A DNA stretch of 64,000 nt from Thermodesulfitimonas autotrophica (GCF_003815015.1 NZ_RKRE01000002.1:310001-374000); one strand, 5' to 3'; counted from the first letter of the stretch, positions 26,274-35,143 are shown. Notes: generated by a model not told the origin, from the sequence alone. Program-made: numbers and translations.

Positions 26274-27848
26274 TTATTTAACTTCAATGTACTGAAGCTC
26301 CATATCGAACATGGTCGGGGCGGGTTTGAACCCGGATACGTTATCCCGGTAAGCAACCACTTTTACGATATCATAGAGAGGGATGCAAGGAGCCTGCTGG
26401 TGCAAGATCTCCCATATTTCATCACAAATTTTTTTACGTTCACCTTCATCAGGGGTACTCCAGGCTTTTTCGATCAACCGGTCCAGTTCCTGAGTATGAT
26501 AAGCGGCGGGCCAGCTTTTAGATTTGGAATGGTACTTCTGGCCGATGCCAATACCGCCGGGGATCGAGGGTAAACAAAAGCTATGGTGCACAAACATGTC
26601 GTATTCTCCTTTTTTAGATCTATCCCAGGCCGCTCCGCTTTCCAGGGTAAGTAGCTTCATCTGCACTCCAATCTTCTTCAACTCCGACTGCACGAAAACA
26701 GCTACAGCATCAGCGTTTGCCTCCCCTGCCGGGATTAACAGTTCAAAAACAAATGGTTTTCCATTTTTGTCCAGAATCCCATCTCCGTCCGTGTCCTTCC
26801 ATCCTGCTTCAGCCAGCAGTTGTTTTGCTTTTTCTGGATCGTAACCGTACTTATGCTTAACGTTAGAAGGGCCGTACTTAAACCACGGGGCGGTTATCGT
26901 GTATGCCGGCTCGGTAAGCCCCCCGAAGAGTTCCTTGACCATCTTTTCTCTGTCAATAGCTAAATTTAAAGCTAGCCTTACCCTTTTATCCTTGAATGGC
27001 TCTTTCTGGCAATTAAACTCCAACACTTGATACCGGCCGTAGGATGTTGCCTCTACCTTAATTCCCGTCTTTCTGAGGCCTGGGACCTCCACGTAAGGTA
27101 TGCTGGAATGATGTTCTGTAATCCCAATCATATCAATTTCTCCTGCCTTGAGAGCCACGATCTGGGCATGCGGGTCAGGTATCGTTTTCCAGATAACCTT
27201 GTCCACTTTGGGCTTATCACCCCAATAGTCGTCGTTACGAACCAGCACCGCCTGTTTATCTTTTTCGTAATTTGCCAGCTTGAACGGCCCCGTCCCAATG
27301 AAATTAGTCAGTTTACCATCCACACTCCCCACAGGTTCTACGGCCTCAGGGCAAATCACAGGACTGGTCCATCCGCTGGCCAGGTCGAGCAAAAATGGGG
27401 CGTAGTATTCTTTAAAGTATACTTTCAAAGTATTATCGTCCGGTGTCTCTACCTTTTCAATATAGCGTCCGAAAGGCGCTTGGTTTGCTATCCACTGAAA
27501 AGCAAATTTTGCTGTAGAAGCATCGAGTACTGTCCCATTGTGGAACTTAACCCCTTTTCGTAAATGGAAAGTGTATATTTTCCCATCCTTAGATACATCC
27601 CAAGACTCTGCCAGTTGCGGAACAGGATTTCCTTCGCGGTCGACACCGACAAAACGCTCAAAAATCAAATTTTTGCCCTCTATAGCTTCTTTAAAATCCT
27701 TTACCGCTCCCAGCCTTAACACCTTCTCCCCTTTGGTAGCCGGAGCCTGATCGCCAGTTTTTGCGCAACCTGCAGCTGCGGAAATTAAAAACAGGCTGAT
27801 TAAAGCGATGCTTACGGCTCTTAAATAACCCTTCATTCTCAGTTGCAT
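26274..27848 (-). CDS. ABC transporter substrate-binding lipoprotein, Nik/Dpp/OppA family (SBP_bac_5)
   Basis: A 524-residue extracellular binding protein. The N-terminus has a basic start, a hydrophobic stretch and a lipobox ending SAAAGC near residue 28, so it is probably a lipoprotein. The family motif WDVSKDGKIYTFHLRKGVKF and FHNGTVLDASTAKFAF, then TGPFKLANY and RLALNLAIDREKMV are typical. The ATG at 27848 follows GGGGGAACGAAA. It heads the importer operon. The downstream methyltransferase and DUF4198 protein make nickel or a metal chelate more likely than a peptide, but the sequence does not decide this. The 3' end has a tandem copy of GAAGTTAAATAAG spanning the stop. Confidence 0.9.
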   Translation of the reverse strand: MQLRMKGYLRAVSIALISLFLISAAAGCAKTGDQAPATKGEKVLRLGAVKDFKEAIEGKNLIFERFVGVDREGNPVPQLAESWDVSKDGKIYTFHLRKGVKFHNGTVLDASTAKFAFQWIANQAPFGRYIEKVETPDDNTLKVYFKEYYAPFLLDLASGWTSPVICPEAVEPVGSVDGKLTNFIGTGPFKLANYEKDKQAVLVRNDDYWGDKPKVDKVIWKTIPDPHAQIVALKAGEIDMIGITEHHSSIPYVEVPGLRKTGIKVEATSYGRYQVLEFNCQKEPFKDKRVRLALNLAIDREKMVKELFGGLTEPAYTITAPWFKYGPSNVKHKYGYDPEKAKQLLAEAGWKDTDGDGILDKNGKPFVFELLIPAGEANADAVAVFVQSELKKIGVQMKLLTLESGAAWDRSKKGEYDMFVHHSFCLPSIPGGIGIGQKYHSKSKSWPAAYHTQELDRLIEKAWSTPDEGERKKICDEIWEILHQQAPCIPLYDIVKVVAYRDNVSGFKPAPTMFDMELQYIEVK

Positions 27849-27997
27849 TTTCGTTCCCCCTTGTCGATTTCACTTTCAAAGCTAAGGGTGCACTCTACCC
27901 CGAAAATAAATTTTCATCCTTCTGCTGGTGCCGCTAAAAACAGGATGGGCGCCTTATGACAAACGACGTCCCGGGCCTTATGTTAAAATAATTGCGG

Positions 27998-28071
27998 CAC
28001 CTGTTCACCTGCGCATGTTGCAGAAAGTCAGTGTGACGTGTATACGCGGCAAAATGGCACGCCAACAGGTG
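27998..28071 (-). promoter_or_regulatory. Alternative-pairing leader upstream of the Nik/Opp-like operon
   Basis: CACCTGTT (27998-28005) pairs perfectly with AACAGGTG (28064-28071), while the adjoining TCACCTG (28005-28011) can pair with CAGGTGA (28066-28072). The two pairings are mutually exclusive, as in a switch. On the minus strand a small frame starting at the ATG near 28080, just after AAGGAGGTG, runs through this area and encodes a 48-residue peptide with five His and several Cys residues; the spacing to its start is too short to be sure that it is translated. The remaining part of 27849-28142 shows no other gene. Confidence 0.35.
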
Positions 28072-28105
28072 ACCCTTCATCACCTCCTTACCTACACAAC
28101 CTCGC

Positions 28106-28122
28106 CCTAAATCATTTTTAGG
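28106..28122. repeat. AT-rich palindrome CCTAAA-N5-TTTAGG
   Basis: A perfect six-base inverted repeat with a five-base centre lies between the chelatase ATPase gene and the importer operon. Extending it by one G-C pair each side is possible. No T run follows, so a binding site is at least as likely as a terminator. Confidence 0.4.
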
Positions 28123-28142
28123 CTTTGAGTCACCCGAAAACC

Positions 28143-29279
28143 TCACCACCCCCCGCCGTGGCTGTGCTCGCGCCCGTGCGGGTGGGTGTGCGCGTGACTG
28201 TGCTGGTGGGTGTGCGGGTGGGTATGGACTGCTGCCTGTCCGTCGCGGCGGTGCAGCCGCGCCCCCAGGATACCCGCGAGTTTTTCCTGGTCCACCGCGA
28301 CTTCCTGGAAGGGCTTCCGCCGCATCCGGTGGGCCAGGGCCAGGTGCGCCGTCTCCCGCACATCTTCCTCGGTTACCTCACGCCGCCCGGCGAGCGCCGC
28401 ATTGGTTTTCGCCGCTTTCAGCATCACCAGGTCCGCCCGGTGGCCGTCTACCCCCATTTCGATCGCCGTCCGGGCGATGAGGAGCAGGATCTCGTCGGCG
28501 GCCGTCACCCGGGGCAGAAGCACCCGCGCCGCCACGATCTGCTCCCGGAGCCGCTGTTGCTCCGGTTCCCAGGCCGCCGCAAAGCCCGCCGGGTCCTCCT
28601 CAAAGGCGAGGCGCCGCTTCACGATCTCGGCCCGCAGCGCCGGATCGGTCACGCCGGTGATGTTGACGCAGAGGCCGAAGCGGTCGAGCAACTGCGGCCG
28701 CAGCTCCCCTTCCTCCGGGTTCATCGTCCCCACTAAGATGAAGCGCGCTGGGTGGCTGAAGGAAACGCCCTCGCGCTCCACGGTGTTCACCCCCATCGCC
28801 GCCGCGTCGAGCAAAACGTCCACCACGTGGTCGTCGAGCAAGTTCACCTCGTCCACGTAGAGGATGCCCCGGTTGGCTGCGGCAAGCACCCCCGGCTCAA
28901 ACCGCTTCTCCCCTTTTTTGAGCGCGTGCTCAATGTCGAGCGTCCCCACCACCCGGTCTTCCGTGGCCGAAACCGGCAGGTCCACCACCCGCATCTTCCG
29001 CGTGGCGACAGGCAACGCTTCGCCCGCCTCCCGCCGCTGGCGGCAATCCGCACACATCACCGTTATGTCGTCCGGGTCGCAGCCGAAGGGGCAGTCGGCC
29101 ACCACCCTGATTTCCGGTAAAAGCTCGGCCAAGCCCCGCACCGCCGTCGATTTAGCGGTGCCCTTCTCGCCCCGAATCAGCACCCCGCCAATGCGCGGGT
29201 TGACCGCGTTTAAGACCAGTGCCTTCTTCATCTCTTCCTGACCGACCAAAGCGGTGAAAGGAAAAATCTCTTTGCGCAT
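28143..29279 (-). CDS. Mg/Co-chelatase AAA+ ATPase subunit (ChlI/BchI-like) with histidine-rich tail
   Basis: A 378-residue AAA+ motor. [16 protein letters not shown], Walker [10 protein letters not shown], two Cys pairs with the spacing CPFGCDPDD / CADCRQR, Walker [14 protein letters not shown] and sensor [18 protein letters not shown] are the ChlI/CobS-group hallmarks. The ATG at 29279 follows GGGGAGGCAACTT. The last 30 residues hold about 12 His in a (H-x) pattern such as [15 protein letters not shown], unlike ordinary ChlI. Such tails in HypB, CobW and related proteins bind Ni2+, Co2+ or Zn2+. With the neighbouring ChlD and the CobN-type large subunit it should drive ATP-dependent metal insertion into a tetrapyrrole; cobalt or nickel is more likely than magnesium in a non-photosynthetic anaerobe (inference). 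Confidence 0.9.
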   Translation of the reverse strand: MRKEIFPFTALVGQEEMKKALVLNAVNPRIGGVLIRGEKGTAKSTAVRGLAELLPEIRVVADCPFGCDPDDITVMCADCRQRREAGEALPVATRKMRVVDLPVSATEDRVVGTLDIEHALKKGEKRFEPGVLAAANRGILYVDEVNLLDDHVVDVLLDAAAMGVNTVEREGVSFSHPARFILVGTMNPEEGELRPQLLDRFGLCVNITGVTDPALRAEIVKRRLAFEEDPAGFAAAWEPEQQRLREQIVAARVLLPRVTAADEILLLIARTAIEMGVDGHRADLVMLKAAKTNAALAGRREVTEEDVRETAHLALAHRMRRKPFQEVAVDQEKLAGILGARLHRRDGQAAVHTHPHTHQHSHAHTHPHGREHSHGGGW

Positions 29280-29365
29280 AAGTTGCCTCCCCACGAATTT
29301 TCGTTAGCACCATAGTAACCCATCATTAGTCAACGCAACCGGTACCGCCGATTTCCCCAAGACCC

Positions 29366-29415
29366 AAGCTTCCAAGCCCTAACTTCCAACCTCCAACCTC
29401 TAACCTCCAACCTCC
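29366..29415 (-). repeat. Heptameric repeat run overlapping the end of chlD
   Basis: The minus strand reads successive seven-base units of the type GGAGGTT, AGAGGTT, GGAGGTT, GGAAGTT and AGGGCTT. The first units encode the final residues EVGG and the TAG stop of the chelatase D gene, so the array has invaded or supplied its 3' end. Related runs occur at 37532-37600, 38755-38792 and 45571-45610. Confidence 0.75.
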
Positions 29416-31442
29416 GTTATCGCCCGCACCGCCGCCACCAACACGTCCGCCTTCAAATCCTCAACCCGGAAATAGGTCGCGCCTAAAGCCGCCGCTAACC
29501 GCCGCGCCAGCCCGAAACTCAAGACACCTTCTTTCTCCACGTCCACCACCAGGCTCTTAATCCGCTGCTCCTCGCGGATGAGCGCCGCCACCCGCCAGGC
29601 CTCTTCCAGGGGTTTACCGTTCGCCAAACCCACGTTCCCCCGGCCGTCAGAAACGATGATCAGGAGCGGCGAAAGGTTGGGGTTTTTGAAAAGATGGGCG
29701 CGCGCCACCTCGTACGCCTGCAGCAGCCCCGCGGCGAGCGGCGTTCGCCCGCCCGTAGGCAGTTCTTCCAAGCACCGGTGCGCCAGCTCCACGCTGTTCG
29801 TCGGCGGGAGCAAAACCGCCGCCTGCTCCCCTTTAAAGGCGATTAGCCCCACGCGGTCCCGCTTCTGGTAGGCGTCAAGCAAGAGCGATAAGACCGCCCC
29901 TTTGGCCGCTACCATCCGCCGCTCGGCCCCCATCGAGCCACTCGCGTCCACTACGAAGAGGAGGAAGTTCCCAACGCGCTTCTCCCGCACCTTCTCCCGG
30001 ATGTCGTCAGGCGCCACGGCGATGGCCAGGCCGTTCTTTTCCCGCCGCTGCTGGTAGGGCGCGGCCGCCCGCAGCGTCGCGTCGAAAGCGAGATCGTTCC
30101 GCCCCTGCCGCGCCGTCGCTCGCACGTAGCGCCCGGCGCGGGTTGGGGTGAGGGTGCGCGAGCGGCGTCCCGAACCCTTGCGTAAGATACGGTCGCGCCC
30201 GTGGTCGAGCCGCCGCACCGGAAAAGGCTCACCGACGGCGAAAACCGTCTCCGCCGCTGCGGCCGGCGGCGGTGAAGCCGGTGCCTCTTTTTCCTCCCGT
30301 TCCTCACCCGCCTCTTCCCGCTCTTCTCCTTTCTCTGGCGGCGGAGGAGCTTCGTCCTTTTCTTGCTCCTCCTGGGCCTCCGGCTTCTCCGGTTCTCCCG
30401 GCTGCTCCGGTTCCGGTGGTTCCTCCTGCTGCTCTTCCTCCGGCTGTTGCGCCGGCGGGGGCGGCGGGGCCTCGCGCCGCCGGTGGTAAAGCACCAGCTC
30501 CGCCACCCGCTCTACGTCCGCCGGTGTCGCCGCGTCCCGCCCCTCCCAAGCGGCGAGCGCCCACGCCGCCTGCACCAGCACGATCTCCGCCCGCTGCCCG
30601 GCGCAAAAAGCCTCGGCCGCTAACTCCGTCGCCCGCTCCACCGCCGCCTCACTGACCACCACTGCCGCCAGGCGCACGCGCGCCGCCGCCAGCCGCTGCC
30701 GCAGCTCTTCCTCCTGCGGCGCAAAAGCCTGGGTGAAACCCAGCGGGTCAGCGTCGTATGCCTCGCGCCGCCGCGTAATCGCCGCCCGCGCCGCCGGATC
30801 CCGCACCGCCGCCACCGGCACGCACAGTCCGAAGCGGTCGAGTAACTGCGGCCGCAGCTCCCCTTCCTCCGGGTTCATCGTCCCCACCAAGATGAAGCGC
30901 GCGGGGTGGGCAAAGGAAATCCCTTCCCGCTCCACCACGTTCACCCCAGAGGCCGCCGCGTCGAGAAGCAGGTCCACGAGGTGGTCGTCTAACAGGTTTA
31001 CCTCGTCCACGTAAATAATCCCGCGGTTCGCCCGCGCCAGAATCCCCGGCTCGAAGCGCCGCTGCCCGTAGCGCAGCGCCTGCTCGAAATCGAGGCTTCC
31101 CACCAGCCGGTCCTCGGTAGCAGATACCGGCAGGTCCACCACCGGCACCGGCCGCGTCACCGGCAAAAGCGGCTCACCGGCCGCCAGCCGTTCCCGGCAA
31201 AAAGGGCAGAGAGCCACCTCATCCTCCGGGTCGCAGTTACAGGGGCAACCGGCCACTACCCTAAGCGGCGGCAAGAGCGCCGCAAAAGCCCGCACCGCTG
31301 TTGATTTGGCCGTCCCTTTTTCCCCGCGCACCAGCACCCCGCCAACCAGCGGGTTGATGGCGTTCAAAATGAGGGCCAGCTTTAGCTCCTCCTGGCCGAT
31401 GATAGCCGTGAAGGGATAAACGTAGCGCCTGTATTCGGCCAT
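29400..31442 (-). CDS. Mg/Co-chelatase subunit D (ChlD/BchD-like), AAA+ plus VWA
   Basis: A 680-residue protein. An N-terminal AAA+ domain (about 1-330) has GEKGTAKST, the double Cys pair, [13 protein letters not shown] and [13 protein letters not shown] long Glu/Pro-rich linker (about 340-400) follows, then a VWA domain with the MIDAS motif VVDASGSMGAE (about 500) and TGGRTPLAAGL. Unlike degenerate ChlD proteins its Walker motifs look intact. ATG start after GGGGAGGTAAAA. It pairs with ChlI to form the hexameric motor that works with the CobN/BchH-type subunit encoded at 41694. The C-terminal EVGG is encoded by a repeat array. Confidence 0.92.
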   Translation of the reverse strand: MAEYRRYVYPFTAIIGQEELKLALILNAINPLVGGVLVRGEKGTAKSTAVRAFAALLPPLRVVAGCPCNCDPEDEVALCPFCRERLAAGEPLLPVTRPVPVVDLPVSATEDRLVGSLDFEQALRYGQRRFEPGILARANRGIIYVDEVNLLDDHLVDLLLDAAASGVNVVEREGISFAHPARFILVGTMNPEEGELRPQLLDRFGLCVPVAAVRDPAARAAITRRREAYDADPLGFTQAFAPQEEELRQRLAAARVRLAAVVVSEAAVERATELAAEAFCAGQRAEIVLVQAAWALAAWEGRDAATPADVERVAELVLYHRRREAPPPPPAQQPEEEQQEEPPEPEQPGEPEKPEAQEEQEKDEAPPPPEKGEEREEAGEEREEKEAPASPPPAAAAETVFAVGEPFPVRRLDHGRDRILRKGSGRRSRTLTPTRAGRYVRATARQGRNDLAFDATLRAAAPYQQRREKNGLAIAVAPDDIREKVREKRVGNFLLFVVDASGSMGAERRMVAAKGAVLSLLLDAYQKRDRVGLIAFKGEQAAVLLPPTNSVELAHRCLEELPTGGRTPLAAGLLQAYEVARAHLFKNPNLSPLLIIVSDGRGNVGLANGKPLEEAWRVAALIREEQRIKSLVVDVEKEGVLSFGLARRLAAALGATYFRVEDLKADVLVAAVRAITEVGG

Positions 31443-31502
31443 TTTTACCTCCCCAAAACGATTCCTGAATTTCTACTGCCAACTTCAAGCTAACTTCAAA
31501 CG

Positions 31503-32261
31503 CTACTCCTCGTCCCGCCTTAGCCGCCACAGCCCGAGCAGGGCGAAAAGCAGCGTCCAGCCGGTGAGCAGGGCCACGGCCGACCAGGGCACCGGATTTC
31601 CAATGAGTCCCGCCCGCACCACCTGCGTTGCCGGCGTGAGCGGCAGCAACCAGACCAGGTGCTGCAGGACTCCGGGGAGCCGCTCGAGAGGGATAAGCGT
31701 GCCGCAGAGAAAGGTCATCGGCACCACAATGAACTCACTGATCAGCGTCTGGTCGTCGAAAGAGCGTAGGGAAAGCCCCAGGAAAACCCCGAAAGCGCCC
31801 GCGGCAAAGGCGCAAGCCACGAGCCACGGCAGCCCGGCAAAAGAAACACGAAAGTTAGGAACGAAGAGAAGCGCGAGCGCCAGCACGATGCTGCCGGACA
31901 GCAGGCCCCGGAGCGCCCCCGCAAGCGTGTAGCCAAGCCAGAGCACGGCTTCCGCCATTGGCGCCAGCCGGTAGGCCTCAAAACTCTTGAAGTGCAGCCG
32001 GTTGTAAAAGAGGCGCACGGTTACCGAAGTAATCCCATTGTTAAAGATCGACAACGCCACCACGCCGGGCACCAGGAACTCGAGGTAACTAAGCCCCCCG
32101 GGCATAAGCAGCTTGAAGCGCTGGCCCGCCCCGTACCCGAAACTCAAGAGAAAGATGAGTGGCGAAAGCATATAAACCGTAAAGTAGAGCCAGAAGCGGC
32201 GCCGCCAGATGAGGAGTTCCTCCCAGACGACCGGATACCAGCCAAAGACAACTTGGCGCAT
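31503..32261 (-). CDS. ABC-2 type permease (second of pair)
   Basis: A 252-residue ABC-2 membrane protein with six hydrophobic segments and the conserved late region TLIPLERLPGVLQHLVWLLPLTPATQVVR. The ATG at 32261 overlaps the stop of the preceding permease (ATGA type), so translation is coupled; open frame upstream of it is non-homologous. It is paralogous to the neighbour and probably forms a heterodimer with it. Exporters of this DrrB/NodJ type move drugs, lipids or other hydrophobic compounds out of the cell. Confidence 0.88.
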   Translation of the reverse strand: MRQVVFGWYPVVWEELLIWRRRFWLYFTVYMLSPLIFLLSFGYGAGQRFKLLMPGGLSYLEFLVPGVVALSIFNNGITSVTVRLFYNRLHFKSFEAYRLAPMAEAVLWLGYTLAGALRGLLSGSIVLALALLFVPNFRVSFAGLPWLVACAFAAGAFGVFLGLSLRSFDDQTLISEFIVVPMTFLCGTLIPLERLPGVLQHLVWLLPLTPATQVVRAGLIGNPVPWSAVALLTGWTLLFALLGLWRLRRDEE

Positions 32262-33040
32262 CAGTCCTGCCGCCTCCACTCCAAGAGCAGGTAAGCGAGA
32301 AGGTAGAGTGCCCCGAGCCAACCCAGGCTCTGCAGGAACCAGCTCCAGTGGTTCGCTCCCTGTAGTGCCAGCGAGCGCAGGTTGTAGGTTCCCGCCGTGA
32401 GGGGCAAAAACCAGCTCACCTTCGTGAAGACCCCCGGCAACCTTTCTACCGGAAAGAAAGTGCCGCAAAAGAAGGTCAAGGGGAAAACCAGGGCGTTGGT
32501 GAACATCAGCACATCCTTGTCCCCGCGGGCAACCATCGCCACCGCCACGGCCAGGGCCGCAAAGGTAAAGGCAATCACGGCAAGCTGCACTACGAAGAAA
32601 AGCGACAGTTTAAAACCACCAACTATCACCCAGGCTGCCAGGTAAACCAGCAGGGCCATGAGCACTCCCTTCCCGCCGCCGGCTATTAAATGACCCGCCA
32701 GCAGGGAACGGGTCCCAAGCGGCGCCAGGAGGTACTCGTCCAGCACCCGGTAAAAGGTCCGCCGCAGCGTGAACCAGTTAACCAGGTCACTGTAGCTCGC
32801 GGTAACGGCCGCCATCACCACCAGGCCTGGAACGAGGAAGTGGAGGTAGTGCACGCCGGCTGTATTTTCCTTAAAGTTCCAGGCGAAGAGCAACAGGAAA
32901 AGCACCGGGCGGTTCAGTCCCCCAACAAGAAAGCGCCACCAGCGCCGCCGCCAGACCAGCCCCATTGCCAGCACCAGCGGCAGCCAAGCGGGATAGATTT
33001 TCTCGACCCAGAGCCTTTTCCCAGCAGCAGCTTCCAGCAT
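32261..33040 (-). CDS. ABC-2 type permease (first of pair)
   Basis: A 259-residue ABC-2 permease with six hydrophobic segments, the ABC-2 box FFCGTFFPVERLPGVFTKVSWFLPLT and a NodJ-like overall pattern. The ATG at 33040 is favoured over one at 33085 because GGAGG and AAGGA precede it. Together with the second permease and the ATPase at 33253-34227 it makes a complete exporter embedded between chelatase subunits and the BtuCDF-like importer. What it exports is not shown by the sequence. Confidence 0.88.
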   Translation of the reverse strand: MLEAAAGKRLWVEKIYPAWLPLVLAMGLVWRRRWWRFLVGGLNRPVLFLLLFAWNFKENTAGVHYLHFLVPGLVVMAAVTASYSDLVNWFTLRRTFYRVLDEYLLAPLGTRSLLAGHLIAGGGKGVLMALLVYLAAWVIVGGFKLSLFFVVQLAVIAFTFAALAVAVAMVARGDKDVLMFTNALVFPLTFFCGTFFPVERLPGVFTKVSWFLPLTAGTYNLRSLALQGANHWSWFLQSLGWLGALYLLAYLLLEWRRQD

Positions 33041-33077
33041 TTCCTTCGTTCCTCCGCCTTCCGCCTTCACCCTTTTT

Positions 33078-33223
33078 ACCGCCAAGGCGCCAAGATCAAC
33101 AAATTAGCAGGGTGTCTTTAATACCTCTTTCTCCCGCCCTAAAACATCCTTCGCAATTACCTCATAATCTGCTTCTACCGGATTCTTTCCTTCATGTCAT
33201 GTATCCTTGGCGTCTTGGCGGTT
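33078..33223. repeat. Intergenic inverted repeat pair
   Basis: ACCGCCAAGGCGCCAAGAT (33078-33096) and ATCCTTGGCGTCTTGGCGGT (33203-33222) are near-perfect inverted copies 106 bases apart, filling most of the gap between the ABC ATPase and the permease genes. The CTTGGCGNCTTGGCGG word is a common intergenic repeat in many bacterial genomes. No gene is visible in 33041-33252. Confidence 0.65.
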
Positions 33224-33252
33224 CATCTTTGCCTTTCACAATCGCTTAAACC

Positions 33253-34227
33253 CTACCCGCCCCGAATTTCCCTACCCGTGAGTTCCACGAAAACGTCCTC
33301 CAGATTCGTCCGCCGCACCGTCACGTCCCCGACCAGGGTACCGGCGTAAGCCTTGGCCTCCTGCCGCGTGGCAAAGAAGACCCGGCGCATCCCCTCCCGG
33401 CCGAAAAATTCCACACAGAAAGCACCTAACTGCGCCTTCAGTTCCCGCGGCGCCCCCAGGGCAATAAGTTTCCCCCGGTCGATGATCCCGACGCGGTGGC
33501 AGAGCGCCTCCGCTTCCTCGATGTAGTGGGTAGTGAGAAGTACCGTAACGCCATCACGGTTCAGGAGCTGGATTAGATCCCAGATCTTGCGGCGTGTCTG
33601 GGGATCAAGCCCGATCGTCGGCTCATCAAGGAAAAGAATGGCAGGCTGGTGCAAAAGCGCCCGCGCAATAAGCAGCCGCCGCGCCATGCCCCCGGAGTAA
33701 TTCTGGACGCGGTCGTCGGCCCGGTGGGCAAGCCCCACGTAGTCGAGAAGCTGTTGGATCCGCTTCTCCCGCAATTCCTTCGGCAACCGGTGCAAAAGCG
33801 CGTGCAGAACCAGGTTCTCCCGGCCCGTCAGCTCCCGCTCGAGGTTGTTGACCTGGGGCACTACACCGATTAAACGCTTCACCGTTACCGGATCTTCCGC
33901 CACGTTTACTCCGGCAACGAAAAGCTCCCCCGCCGTAGGCCGGGCCAAGGTGGTAAGCATCCGGATCAGCGTTGTTTTCCCCGCGCCGTTCGGGCCCAAA
34001 AGCCCGAAAATCTCCCCGCGCCTGACAGAAAAAGTAACCCCTTCGACGGCGGTTACCAGCCCGTAGCGCTTCACCACGCCGCGCACCGCCAGTCCCGCTT
34101 CTTCCGGAAGCAACTCCTCCTGCGGGGGAAAGGCGGTTACCCGCTCCGGATAAGCCGCATCGCCCTCACCGACAGGCCGCGAGTTAGCCCGTTCCCCTTT
34201 GACGAGCAAGAATTTACGCCCGCGCAA
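33253..34227 (-). CDS. ABC-2 exporter ATPase, DrrA-like
   Basis: A 324-residue ATPase. Walker A is GLLGPNGAGKTTLIRML, the signature YSGGMARRLLIARAL, Walker B ILFLDEPTIGLD and the switch LLTTHYIEEAEAL. The C-terminal 70 residues match the DrrA-type tail. The TTG at 34227 after AAGGAGGCAGCGC overlaps the BtuD-like gene by 14 bases. About 45 residues precede the ATPase core and have no known motif. It energises the two ABC-2 permeases downstream. Confidence 0.9.
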   Translation of the reverse strand: MRGRKFLLVKGERANSRPVGEGDAAYPERVTAFPPQEELLPEEAGLAVRGVVKRYGLVTAVEGVTFSVRRGEIFGLLGPNGAGKTTLIRMLTTLARPTAGELFVAGVNVAEDPVTVKRLIGVVPQVNNLERELTGRENLVLHALLHRLPKELREKRIQQLLDYVGLAHRADDRVQNYSGGMARRLLIARALLHQPAILFLDEPTIGLDPQTRRKIWDLIQLLNRDGVTVLLTTHYIEEAEALCHRVGIIDRGKLIALGAPRELKAQLGAFCVEFFGREGMRRVFFATRQEAKAYAGTLVGDVTVRRTNLEDVFVELTGREIRGG

Positions 34228-35032
34228 GCGCTGCCTCCTTCCGCGCCTCTTTTTCCGCCGCAGTTGCCGGCGCTACCGGGGTCACCTGAATCCCCCACGG
34301 CGCCTCAGTAACCACCGCCTCCACCCCGTAAACCGCCCGGAGGTTCGCCGGCGTGAGCACCGCCGCCGGTTTCCCCGCGGCAAAGATCCGCCCCTCGTGG
34401 AGCAGCAGCAAACGGTCCGCAAAGCGGCCCGCCAGGTTCAGGTCGTGCAGCACCGCCACCACCGTGCGCCCCTCCTTTGTGGCCAGGCGCCGGATCAGCG
34501 CCATCACCTCCAGCTGGTAGCGGATGTCGAGCGTCGCCGTAGGCTCATCAAGGAGCAAAACTTCCGGTTCCTGGGCCAGCGCCCGCGCTAAGAAAACCTT
34601 CTGCTGCTGCCCACTGGAAAGCTCCCCCAGCAGCCGCTCCGCCAAGGGCGTCAGCCCCAAATAGCCGAGGGCCGCACTCACCACTTCCAGGTCGCGCCGG
34701 CTCACACCCCAGGTGAGATAAGGCCGCCGCCCCTGCAAGACCGTCTCGACTACCGTCGTGGGGAAACCCGCCTGCCCGCCCGGCGGCGGAACATAGCCCA
34801 AACAACGCCCGATCTCGTGGCCGCGGAGCGCCGCCAGGTTTTTCCCGTCAAAAAAGATAGTCCCTTGCCGGGGCCGGAGCACCCGCGCCAGGCACCGGAG
34901 CAGCGTCGACTTCCCGGAGCCGTTGGGACCGATGATCCCGAGCACCTCACCCCCCGATGCCTTGAAGGTGATATTCTCTAAAGCCGGCACGCTGCCGTAG
35001 GTGAAGGAAACATCCTTTACTTGCAGCCGCAT
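34214..35032 (-). CDS. ABC importer ATPase, BtuD/FecE/HmuV-like
   Basis: A 272-residue ATPase of the cobalamin/heme/siderophore class: Walker A IIGPNGSGKSTLLRCLA, the Q-loop YVPPPGGQAGFP, signature LSSGQQQKVFLARAL, Walker B LLLDEPTATLD and LHDLNLAGRFADR. It should couple to the BtuC-like permease at 38797 and to one or both BtuF-like binding proteins, although a large surface-protein gene lies between. ATG follows AGGGAGGATGAAAG. Confidence 0.92.
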   Translation of the reverse strand: MRLQVKDVSFTYGSVPALENITFKASGGEVLGIIGPNGSGKSTLLRCLARVLRPRQGTIFFDGKNLAALRGHEIGRCLGYVPPPGGQAGFPTTVVETVLQGRRPYLTWGVSRRDLEVVSAALGYLGLTPLAERLLGELSSGQQQKVFLARALAQEPEVLLLDEPTATLDIRYQLEVMALIRRLATKEGRTVVAVLHDLNLAGRFADRLLLLHEGRIFAAGKPAAVLTPANLRAVYGVEAVVTEAPWGIQVTPVAPATAAEKEARKEAALARA

Positions 35033-35073
35033 CTTTCATCCTCCCTACAGCGGGCAGTCCTTTTGGGTATTTC

Positions 35074-35107
35074 TGGCCCAGCACCGAACCGGTCAAGTGC
35101 TGGGCCA
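35074..35107. repeat. Perfect hairpin TGGCCCAGCAC-N12-GTGCTGGGCCA
   Basis: An 11-base-pair inverted repeat with a 12-base loop lies between the stalk-domain gene and btuD. It lacks a T run. The same CCCAGCAC core recurs as an inverted pair at 61602-61710 and, weakly, inside coding sequence at 40875-40900, suggesting a small dispersed palindromic repeat. Confidence 0.7.
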
Positions 35108-35143
35108 AGATACCCCGGACCAAAGCTTCGAACCGTAAACGCC

